The position numbers and the translations under genes were made by a program. Below are positions 55,742-64,000 of a stretch of DNA of 64,000 nucleotides, in pieces. The stretch comes from Gnetum montanum (taxonomy: Eukaryota > Streptophyta > Gnetopsida > Gnetales > Gnetaceae): assembly GCA_015680685.1 (NCBI GenBank), contig MNCI01000651.1, positions 1,977,832-2,041,831 on the forward strand, read 5' to 3'. Within the stretch, counting starts at the first letter, position 1; each line of letters opens with the position of its first letter. The notes beneath the pieces were generated by a model. It searched no databases. It was not told where the DNA came from and worked only from the letters and a program-made list of their open reading frames with translations.

Positions 55742-57429
55742 TCAACTAGAATGACAAACATGACATTTGAACAAATAAAATCAAACTAACAATTCTGACA
55801 CAGAAATTTAAATGAATTGACCTTTTTAAAATTAAGACTTGGCAAGAAAAGTGAACAAGATACTCATTGAAGAAGCCAAGAATGCAAATTTTATAAAAGT
55901 TGAGTTTTTTTAAAACTCCAAATAGAAGTCAAGATCTTATCTGAAATGTCTAAGAAATGTGAGTAATGCTCTCTGTTACAAGGACATCAAATAAAAGGTG
56001 ATCAAGCAAAAGACTTATCTCAAAATAAAGCCATGATTTGATTTGGAAACGGATCGCTCTAGTGCGATCTTGTCTGCTTGTGCTTGGGGAAAGCACACCT
56101 ACTTTGACAAGGGTCCACCTCTGGTTCTTCCGTATGTTCACAGCTATGCCTTTTCTCCTTCTCCTTCTCCTTCTCCGCCCAGATTGGTTCTGCTGCCTTC
56201 CTCCCTCACGGAAAAAAAGATCCCAGCTTTTCAAACACGATTGGGGATATATTGAATTTGAACCTGGTTCTTCCCCTTCCTGATGCTTTCACTTCTTACT
56301 GTTACACTTCCTGAAACTGCACAAAACCAGAAAAGTGAAAGCAAAACGCCGATAAAACATGAAAGAATAAGCAATTTCAACTTATATATGCAAATGTGCA
56401 ACTCTATCCTTGGGCATGATTACAACAGGTTGAACACAATAATAATAATAATATGGACAACTACAATCTGTAAAATACAGATCCCATGATCAGAGGAAAT
56501 CTTGCGCCAGATCATCACATGCAGACACCCGTAACCACCCGTAACCATGCGCGTTGCAAACGGCACCATCACTAACGCCAGCTTCCACCGGCATGAATGC
56601 AACATGCACTCACTAAATGCCATCGTGCACGGGCCATCAGCAGCAACAGCAACCATGCCTCACCTGCTTCAGCCTCACCTGTAGGCCCAAGCCTCACCTG
56701 CTTCAGTCGTTCCTGTTGACTGCAACCATGCCTTCTTAAAACTCAGCAACTGCAGGGCAGCACCGACCATGCCGACTAACCTACCATGATGGCAGAACGA
56801 TGAAACTGGAAACTAACAATTTTCCACAGGACATCGGTTGCTGCCAGCACATTCTCTGAAACATCCGTTTCTGAGTATGGCAACTCCACTACTTCGGGGT
56901 TGGCCAAGCATGCCTCGCCTGCCGCTGAAGCAGTACAGGGAAAGTTGCAGATCCCCTACAACTTCTATTTGTGTTTTAACGGTAGAATCACCCAGTCAGC
57001 TGCGGGTTAGCAGTACAGGGAAAGTTGCAGATCCCCTACAACTTCTATTTGTGTTTTAACGGTAGAATCACCCAGTCAGCTGCGGATTTCCTGCAACTTC
57101 TATTTAGCGCCGGTGAATTTCACTTCTTCCGGCCATCGTCGAGCAAGTTGCAGGCTTACTGGAATGTTTCTAAAACTTTAAAACGTAAAATGAAATAAAA
57201 GTTTCGAAAAAAAAATTAAAATGGAGCTGGCAAAATGGCAATTTCCAGTGATAAACATGCGCCGTTACTGCTTTTATTCACACTCGTTCTTCATTGCTGC
57301 ACTTTACCTGAAAAAAACGAGAAGAAAGAACGGAGTGGTAACACATGCAATGCCCTAGGAACGAAACAGGCAGGACTGCGCATGACTCGTTTCATTAACT
57401 TACCATCGCCTTTCCCCCTGACGCCAATC
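55742..57429. repeat. Dispersed repeat blocks X and Y, copy 2
   Basis: 55742-56640 matches 19225-20110 and 56765-57429 matches 21105-21669 in the same order and strand, without the intervening 1 kb of copy 1. A GCCTCACCTGCTTCA phrase is repeated near 56660-56705. No independent gene was recognised; it is probably upstream sequence of the DRB-like frame. Confidence 0.75.
56930..57085. repeat. Perfect 80-bp tandem duplication
   Basis: The unit starting GCAGTACAGGGAAAG at 56930 recurs at 57010 with no difference seen over 76 bp. Copy 1 (about 21308) has only one unit, so the duplication is recent compared with the divergence between copies. Confidence 0.92.
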
Positions 57430-57680
57430 ATGTTTAAAAATCAGTTGCAGGAATTGGCACAGAAGTGCGGTCTAGACCTATCGTCATATTATACTATTAT
57501 CGTCATATTATACTATCATAGTTACTATATTATCGTCATTATACTATCATAGTTACTAATTTACTATAGGCGAAACTGTCCTAAAGCTATCGGAATTGGG
57601 ACAGAAGTGCGGTCTAGACCTATCGTCATATTACTATCATAGTTACTAATTTACTATAGGAGACTGTCCTAAAGGTATCG
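57430..57680 (+). pseudogene. DRB-like fragment, second copy
   Basis: From ATG 57430 the frame reads FKNQLQELAQKCGLDLSSYY, the same first helix as at 21670 and closer to the family (QLQELAQ). It then runs into local duplications of TATCGTCATATTA and TATCATAGTTACTA. The segment GTGCGGTCTAGACCTATCG recurs at about 57465 and 57610. Upstream, in this copy only, the frame stays open from 57235. Nothing of the second dsRNA-binding domain was found here. Confidence 0.65.
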
Positions 57681-57739
57681 GTTAATGGAAATTAAATGAT
57701 GATTCAGAAGTGCGGTCTTTTTTTTGAACAGCATATATT

Positions 57740-57975
57740 AATGGCCGCCGCTCTTATATTCATTATGGAAACTGCTGAAATCACATTCTATTTGTGATAC
57801 CAACTATAACACTAATTAAATGATATTCATTGGATCCAAACCTATCATTTATGACTACTGCTCATATAAATATTTTGACAAAAGAATAATGGCCTTGAAT
57901 TGAAAAACTCTATCTTGACAGGTAGACTAAGTACCCATGGCCCGATGCCCAGCATGAGAGATGTTGTCATCAACT
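57740..57975. repeat. Dispersed repeat block Z, copy 2
   Basis: It matches 27340-27560 with small indels and the same strand. It is followed by about 370 bp leading to a primer-site-like sequence and LTR. Confidence 0.78.
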
Positions 57976-58036
57976 GGTGGTAATGCCAAAATCACAGTTA
58001 CATTTACAGCTAGGGCAATAGAAGATGGTGAAGTGA

Positions 58037-58345
58037 TCAATGAAGCAGTGATGAAATAATTGCTAAAATAATAATTGATGCTTTTAAATAGCAGTAATGA
58101 AATAATAGCCCAAGACCAAAACCTGATAAAAAATAGGCAACCATGAAATGATCTTTGTTAGAGGAAAGAATTGGAACTTGCTTGAATGTCATAATATCAG
58201 CAAGCAAAAACACACATCGCCATGGCAAAATAAACGCAAAAAAATGTGAAGTAGTCCTAGTGGTGTGAAAAATGATTCCTGCAACACCCACTTTTCCATG
58301 CTTGAGGCAGAGAAACAGTGGAAGCACCAGAAAAACATCAAAAAC
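58037..58345 (-). other. Leader of the DRB-bearing element, copy 2
   Basis: This is minus-strand sequence directly inside the primer site. A 103-codon open minus frame (58037-58348) is hydrophobic and matches no gag I recognise, so it is probably not coding. Confidence 0.3.
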
Positions 58346-58590
58346 CATACTCTAATACCATGTTAAGATATGAGAGAGCAGATTAAATAACGAAAATGGG
58401 ATTCAACATCCCAGTCAATCTGGGGCCTATGATGAGGCACTTTCACATTAGCCCCTTAATCCAATTTATACATGATTTATTTATTTTATTTTCACCTGTG
58501 ACAGAATATAATGGAAATTGCTAATATCGTATCTGAGAACTACCAAATTGTTAAGGAAGGTGAGAAAGGATATTTCTAAATACATCAAGT
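58346..58590 (-). repeat. Primer site and 5' LTR of the DRB-bearing repeat, copy 2
   Basis: On the minus strand TGGTATTAGAGTATG (58346-58360) resembles the initiator-Met primer site and abuts an LTR that begins, on the plus strand, TGTTAAGATATG at 58361. The LTR matches 18740-18971, including TTTCACATTA and GTGAGAAAGGATATTTC. Its outer end is truncated near 58590. Confidence 0.6.
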
Positions 58591-59300
58591 TTATTGACGT
58601 TTTGTACCCTGACATATTTTGCACATTTTGTGAGCTAGCTTTGTGCTTTGTTGGAAAAGTTTATTTGCTGAAATTCTTCGTTTATTCTTCTAAATTAATG
58701 AAATGGAAAGGAGTTATACTTAAATGTGTGTATAAATGCATCGGCACGCTTTCAATATTCAAAACATGTTACGGAACATTTTGCCATGCTGTCTGATTTA
58801 TTTGGTGATCTTAGAGCGTTTGTTCAGCTTTCTTACTGTCTTCCAGTGTATTGGTGCATTTGCTTGCCACAAGCCCTGTTCAGTGTGCCCGGAGATCAAT
58901 TTGTCAATCTTGAAATATGTTAGAAAGAAGAGTCTCCATTAACACGGGCTGAAATCACTGAAGTCCGTATTTGTTATGTTTTTATTTTATTATCGGGCAT
59001 TCATTTTCTTTCAGTGAGGACTGACTTGTACGCATTGGTGCATAAATTTAGTCTCTTCTGTATGTAGTTGCTACTACTCTATTGTTGCTATGGACACAAG
59101 GCATCAAAGTTTACTGGTTGAGAAGAGCAGCCTCGACATATCTCAGAATCCTAATCAAAAGCTAACTCAGTCTGCAGGCAGTGATGAAAGGTATGGAGGA
59201 CTAGAGTTCATTAGAACAATCAGAAGTTGTTTGTAAATTAGCCTTGTCCTGTGACAGACCTTCGGTTGTACTATTGCAACCGAAAAAAAACAAGAGCATG
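58591..59300 (+). CDS. Possible genic remnant with 48-codon ORF
   Basis: Sequence beyond the LTR is less AT-rich. After an acceptor-like GTATGTAG (59067), ATG 59090 opens 48 codons to TAA 59234: RHQSLLVEKSSLDISQNP, NQKLTQSAGSDERYGGLEFI. The composition is protein-like. Upstream (58730-58925) overlapping frames such as HFAMLSDLFGDLRAFVQL also look protein-like, with an acceptor-like TCTTCCAG at 58847. I recognise no family. It could be 3' exons of a host gene broken up by the repeats. Confidence 0.28.
59261..59284. other. Perfect 8-bp hairpin before an A run
   Basis: TTCGGTTG and CAACCGAA pair perfectly around an 8-nt loop, followed by more A (59283-59290). It lies 25 bp after the stop of the 48-codon ORF. 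It may be a chance hairpin or part of a 3' end. Confidence 0.5.
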
Positions 59301-59929
59301 ATTCATGCATGACATAACGGATTTGCTTTGTTTGCACGCGGAAGTTTTACAAGTATGCCGTCCTGTGGAAGGTAATTTTCTTATATAATGCTTAAAAGAA
59401 AAGTAGGTTGAATAACGTGCATGTATATGCTTCTTTTATAGCAAGTTGAACAAGTAAATTGAATCTTGTTTAAGCAAGCAAGGAGTTACAAGCACGATTA
59501 TTATTATTATTATTTTTATGTATTTTAATGGAAAAAAGGTAGTTATTCAGGTGTGATCTTGATTAAATGTAGGTGTTACTAAGTAGCAAGAGAGACATAT
59601 GTATTCTTTCTTGTAGAATAACAATGTAATCTTGGTTATTAAGTATGCACTTATGTAGCAATGTTTGTGGAAATTGCATGAAACATTGAATGCATAAATA
59701 AAATATTTAAGCTAGCTAAGGTGCTGCAAGGTTTGATCAAAAAGCTTGTCTTTATTTCTGTACACATTGCCGTCCTCAGGTACAACAGTGCTCAAATAAA
59801 GATGCATATCCTCAATGACTCCTATTGTGGGCACTTTGGAAAATATTTTAACTCTGGAGAAAACAAACTACAAGAGCTTTGCTATGCTATGACAAAAACT
59901 ATATGGAAATTGTGTGCTCAAGTGCTATA
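59301..59929. other. AT-rich stretch, nothing recognised
   Basis: No domain or RNA gene was seen. An ATT triplet run lies at about 59498-59515. The last 60 bp before 59930 adjoin the truncated LTR of element D. Confidence 0.35.
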
Positions 59930-60055
59930 TTTATAGGCTAGTACACCTCGCGAAATTGGATATCTGACATCACATGTTGGGGCCTGATATCATGTACCTA
60001 ATATCAAGGCTCTGATATTGTGTATCTGATATCGAAGCTAGGAAAAACACTGTTC
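59930..60055 (-). repeat. 3' LTR fragment of element D (U3 promoter part)
   Basis: The minus strand shows about seven GATAT(C/T) motifs between 59955 and 60040, then a TATAAATATA box (59926-59935 region). It stops there, so R and U5 are missing. It compares with the same region of the 5' LTR at 63190-63290. Confidence 0.7.
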
Positions 60056-60359
60056 ATTAGTGATGCATGGATATTTTTTATCTTTTTATAGTGATAAGTT
60101 TATCATTTATGCCTTGTGTTGGAGTGGTGATGGTTGTTGGCTTTTGTATATGATTAGGAGACATTGTTCAGGAAAGGAAGGGTGTTGCACTAAATTGGCT
60201 TTGTGCTAGTTTTGATGTGCTAGTAGGTCCACAAGTTTTGTGGCCATGTGAGGAAATTATTCTAAAGAAATGATGTTTCCAAGGTTTTGGTTGAGATCTA
60301 CTTGCAATATCATTTCTCTGTATGTTCATAGCACAAGTGACATTCTTTCATTAATGTTG

Positions 60360-62312
60360 TGACGTTGAACCTTCCTGTGTTGTTGGTGATGACATATGGT
60401 GGAGGGAAGTATGAGAATATTGAAGATATGATGAAGAATGAGAGGCATGAGATGGTGATCCTTTAGAAGATGTTGCAAGTTGGTGATACTCGAGACAGTG
60501 GTAGTAATGATTCAAGGTAGAGAAAGTGGAACTAGTTGAGGAAATAGGTTGTTAAACATAATATCCATACAAACTTGGCTGGCAATAAGGGTAATGTTGG
60601 TTTGATGATGGCCTTCCCCACAATTGTGGGTTTTTCCACTATAGTTGATGATAGTGTTAAGGTTGGTAAGAAGTCCCATTAGGATGGTACGTTTGTTTGT
60701 AGAACTATGTAAAATTACCTTGTGAGAAAGGTAATTTCCTAGACATTTGCTTTTGTATAAACTTGGGATTCAAAGCAAAAGCCTAATACTCATGTAGATG
60801 TAACATGATTGGGAAATAGCCCTTTGGATGGTCATATAGGCAATTTCAAATCCATCATCTTCTTCTGTGGTTGAGTTTATAGCGTCTTCTTTTACATCCA
60901 TTTTTTCGTTTTGCCAAATGTTCCTACCTATTTCTTAGTTTGTTTTCCTCTTCTTGTTTTGATCACTTGATTTTTGTTGTGTTATCCTCTTCTCTACAAT
61001 TTTTACATAAGTTTTAACTTTATCATTCATCAACTCCCACATCTTATCTATCCTTACTTCAAGCTCATCGATAGACTTTTGTATTGACAAGGTTCATTGT
61101 GAAATCACCTCATTGAGAACTGCCTCTTTTTCCTCATCATAGATATGGACACTTTTGTTTTGAAGAGTTGGATCCTAGTCATATTTCTCTACATTCTCTC
61201 GTTTACATAGCTATCCTTCTTCTTTTGCCATCCACTTGATTAGCCTTTGTATCTGATGGTCTTTTAATTCATATAATTGACCATGAGCATAAATCCCAAG
61301 GGTCTCTTTCATTTCACTACAAAGCCCATCTATGATGTGGAAAAGTTGCTCTTTTGGAGAGAAATCATGGTTAGGGCATCTATGTAGTAGTGAATAGTAT
61401 CTATCCAATGACACATCAAAGGTTTATGTTTTTTTTTTGTTTCCATCCTTGATTTCATTTCCTTAGGTTGGACACTCTTGCATAGGTTTGGTATTTCTCG
61501 TTGAAGAGTTTCGACATTATGGAACGCCAATGGATTGAATTTGGTTTCAATGATCTATACCACACTTTGGATTTGTCTATTAGTGTCCTAGGAAAGAGCT
61601 TAAGCTTTTTCCACTCACTTTTAATGTTATGTAATATGCAGGCATCATGGAAGACTTGTAAATGATGTTGTGGATTAGAATTATAGCCCCTTGCAAATTT
61701 AGGGATGTTATTCATATCAAGCATTTTGATGTGACTTTTTCTTTGATTCCTATGAGGTATTTTAATTGCCTCTATAATCTACATCATGCTCATAGTGGCC
61801 AACAAGGGTTCACCATCATCAGACATGTCATGGTAAAAATTTCTATTTCTATTTTTCTAATTGTGACAATCTTGTCTATGCTCATTTTGATGTCTTTCAT
61901 TTTGCCCTTGGTTTTAATTTCTATCTTTATCTCAACCCCATAGTGAAGCTCTATCTCTACACCCACATTCATCTTCATCAAAACTAGACGTTGAAGAGGA
62001 AGAGGAAGATGAGGAACTGAGAAAACTACCATGGCTTCTATAGTTCTCCCCATTGTTCCTTGATTTATCTTTTCTAGGTTTTGAGAAGGTCCTAGGCCTT
62101 GACATCCTCCTTGATCTCAGACTTACTCCATCTCCTCTAGGATTGTCCATATTAGATGAATGTATTCCTTGAGTGTAGTAAGGGTGGTCATGAACATATG
62201 AAACCCTTAGATGAGGTTCATCACTCCAATTTTCTTCAATATATATCTCATTAGTTTTCTAATGAATTTTTTCTTCATACAATACATTATCACTTCCATG
62301 TGAAAGAGACAT
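60360..62312 (-). pseudogene. gag of element D
   Basis: ATG at 62312. The N-terminus (EE.IH.KTNEIYIEENWS) aligns with the start of gag B. A Ser-rich stretch lies at 61980-62060, and the core at 61455-61724 (FARGYNSNPQHHLQVFHDAC, KLKLFPRTL, VWYRSLKPNS). The continuation FHIIDGLCSEMKETLGIYAH is at 61211-61414. The knuckle at about 60815-60850 has lost Cys residues (reads CLYDHPKGYFP). A Ser/Pro/Tyr-rich tail extends to about 60360. Several frameshifts and stops mark it as the most decayed of the three gags. Confidence 0.8.
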
Positions 62313-62418
62313 TGTTTCTAGTTAATGATGTGTGTGACTTAATATTTCCTAAAAGATAAATCATTAATGCATTTACGGTGTTGTGTATAATATAACTAAT
62401 CTATATAGCTAGCACCAT

Positions 62419-62436
62419 CCTTAATAATGGTGCTAA
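62419..62436 (-). other. Primer binding site of element D, heavily deaminated
   Basis: On the minus strand it reads TAGCACCATTATTAAGGA against TGGCGCCGTTGCCGGGGA. All eight differences are C-to-T or G-to-A. The position directly inside the LTR confirms its identity. Confidence 0.75.
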
Positions 62437-63295
62437 TGATGAGTGACAGCTACCCCCTACACCCAACCATATGAATCACAAGCATTCATGCAGAATCCAG
62501 TCAAATTCCATGGATGGGACTAGTTGTAACATCTAGCTCATTATGCCTTGATCATAGTTCACTATCTTCCCACTTGGACTAGTGGTAGCTTTGTCACATA
62601 TGATTTAGTTCAAAGTGAGGCATATGATAATTGGTGTTGTTGCAGCCTTATGCTATTCCTAATGATAATAGATAAATGAATTATTTAATTTAATTAACAA
62701 TGGAAAGTAAAGTCTAAACTAGCCTACAAATGATGAGTGTTTGTTCTTAGCTTGTTATACATATCCTAAACCCACATATTCACTACTGGGATTACCAAGC
62801 ACTACGCTACTAGGTGAACCAAGCAATAATGTTGCTAGGATTACCAAGAGAATACATGTTTATGCTCAAACTTGGTTACACTCATTATGCCAATTCATTA
62901 ACGTGCATGGAAATATACATATTAATTAAGTACATGAGAAGTAAATTGCATGGAAAGTAAATCTAATCTAAGTCAAAGTACTGTAATAAATAAGAATCTT
63001 ATTTTCATTCATGGAATGTGTTCAGGTACATTGCCACTTAAATAAGATGTCATATAACTAACTCAAATCCATACTATGGACACTCATTGACTATTCTCTA
63101 AGACTACAGAATAAAAGTCCAAGAGTTTGGCTACTCTATTGGTAAAAAATGTTCAAACCATGAGCCCAAGTGTCATACTTATAAGTCAACATGCATTCCA
63201 TGATATTGGATACCCAACATCACTTCTTAGACCCCATTATTAGGTATATGATATTGGATATCTGATATTAGAACCAAAAAAAATGTACTTCATCA
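62437..63295 (-). repeat. 5' LTR of element D
   Basis: It starts TGATGAGTG (plus) and ends CTTCATCA, with the reversed A/B LTR features: GGACTAGT.GTAGCTTTGTCAC phrases, a decayed TATA region near 63179, and a GATAT motif cluster at 63202-63270. Confidence 0.82.
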
Positions 63296-64000
63296 GAAGT
63301 GAGCATTGTCATTTCTTGTGTTCCCATTCTCCATACTTGAAGCATAAGTCTTGGATAAGCTACTTCCTTGATCATTAAGTTCGTTGCCTTGGTCATTCTT
63401 GGCTTTTCTTTTCTTATCATTCTTTTTTTCCTTCTTGTCATAATTACCATATTTGTTTTTAGATTTGGACTTGAATTCCTTCTTCGATTTGGATCCCTTA
63501 TTCTTTTCCTTGGAAGCTTGTTTGCCCTTGTTTCTAAATCTAATTGGTTTCTTTTCTTCCTTGAGTGCTAAATCATAAGCCTCATCATAATTTTGTGGCC
63601 CATAAAATGAAAACTCCTGCTAATATTCCATTTTTAGAGCCCTAAGAAATATTGAAGCCTATTTGTACTCCTCCTAGTTTATCTTATCTTGATGGAATAG
63701 TTTATAAAATTTAAGGTAAAATTCCTTAATATCTTTGTTACCCTCCCTTAGGAATTTCAACTTTAGGATTTTTCTCTTTCCTCTAATTAAACTGTTCAAA
63801 TTTTCTTCTCAACTTGTATTTCATCAAATTCCAATGTTTGATGGATTGATCATTTTACCCTTCATACCATTGGGATTATTTCTCCCACTATGTAGAAGCC
63901 ATACCTTCTATGGATTTAGCTATTGGTATCATTAATTTATTTAGTACCTATTCCAACTTAAATAAATTATTAAGTATCTTCAACCAACTTGGAAAAGCAT
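63296..64000 (-). pseudogene. Another retrotransposon gag, cut by element D
   Basis: The minus strand reads, right to left, a capsid-like HWNLMKYKLRRKFEQF (about 63790-63840), FYLKFYKLFHQDKI (about 63690-63735), YGPQNYDEAYDLALKEEKK (about 63550-63605), then a Lys/Ser/Asn-rich tail (63300-63520) that ends exactly where the LTR of element D begins. The window edge cuts its 5' part. Stops and a frameshift are present. Confidence 0.65.

Larger units (their letters stand above)
59930..63295 (-). mobile_element. Element D: truncated, reversed relative of A and B
   Basis: Right to left it has a complete 5' LTR (62437-63295), a decayed tRNA-Asp primer site, gag with the A/B layout and a fragment of 3' LTR U3 (59930-60055). 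No pol was seen. The right end lies in another element's gag, directly after its Asn-Ala-His-Phe codons; the left end is cut off before R-U5, so no target duplication can be read. Confidence 0.82.

Noticed and set aside
55367-55745. Minus frames of 107-110 codons rich in Phe, Leu and Ser.
   Set aside because: They are translations of an A-rich minisatellite, not membrane proteins.
60358-60815. A protein-like plus-strand frame in element D, considered as an antisense extra gene.
   Set aside because: The minus strand here is the Ser/Pro/Tyr-rich tail of gag D, continuous with the knuckle and aligned in layout with gag B, so the plus frame is its shadow.

Overview
The window looks like nuclear DNA of a seed plant with a large, repeat-rich genome. 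Nearly everything recognisable is decayed LTR retrotransposon of plant type: Ty3/gypsy elements with tRNA-Asp or initiator-Met primer sites and one Ty1/copia element. Split plant gene fragments and GT-AG introns occur, and there are no bacterial operons. The species cannot be named from the sequence. Nothing here is an intact, ordinary protein-coding gene.

Layout. 1-5.15 kb: minus-strand gypsy element (pol, gag, primer site, LTR). 6.09-6.93 kb: broken fragment of a CCR4-like deadenylase. 7.24-13.93 kb: element A, a gag-protease-only LTR element with a tRNA-Asp primer site. 14.05-14.90 kb: reversed solo LTR of the same superfamily. 15-16.9 kb: minisatellite and a possible LTR. 16.95-18.07 kb: GC-rich, exon-like sequence of unknown identity. 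18.7-27.6 kb: repeat carrying a broken double-stranded-RNA-binding (DRB-like) gene, split by a 4.6-kb copia element. 28.72-54.26 kb: element B, same superfamily as A, with matching 5-bp target duplications. It holds gag plus a long extra ORF, and that ORF is split by nested element C (35.92-53.00 kb, minus, with its own target duplications). C has Tat/Ogre-like gag, protease, RT and RNase H but no visible integrase. Between protease and RT it carries a spliced, opposite-strand gene. 54.3-55.0 kb: another gag. 55.7-58.6 kb: second copy of the DRB-bearing repeat, ending in a primer site and LTR. 59.1 kb: short exon-like ORF. 59.9-63.3 kb: element D, a reversed relative of A and B. 63.3-64 kb: gag of a further element.

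Most notable are the extra genes carried by retroelements. The C gene starts with a domain that reads like an NLI/FCP1-type HAD phosphatase whose catalytic residues are replaced. It continues into a region resembling plant-transposon ORF proteins and then a coiled coil, over about six exons. The B extra ORF has a related middle region and a coiled coil, and sits behind its own TATA box and GATATC cluster. Nearly all premature stops read as C-to-T or G-to-A changes at Gln, Arg or Trp codons, with few frameshifts, as expected from decay of methylated DNA. A, B and D encode gag (A also protease) but no polymerase, so they probably depended on other elements.
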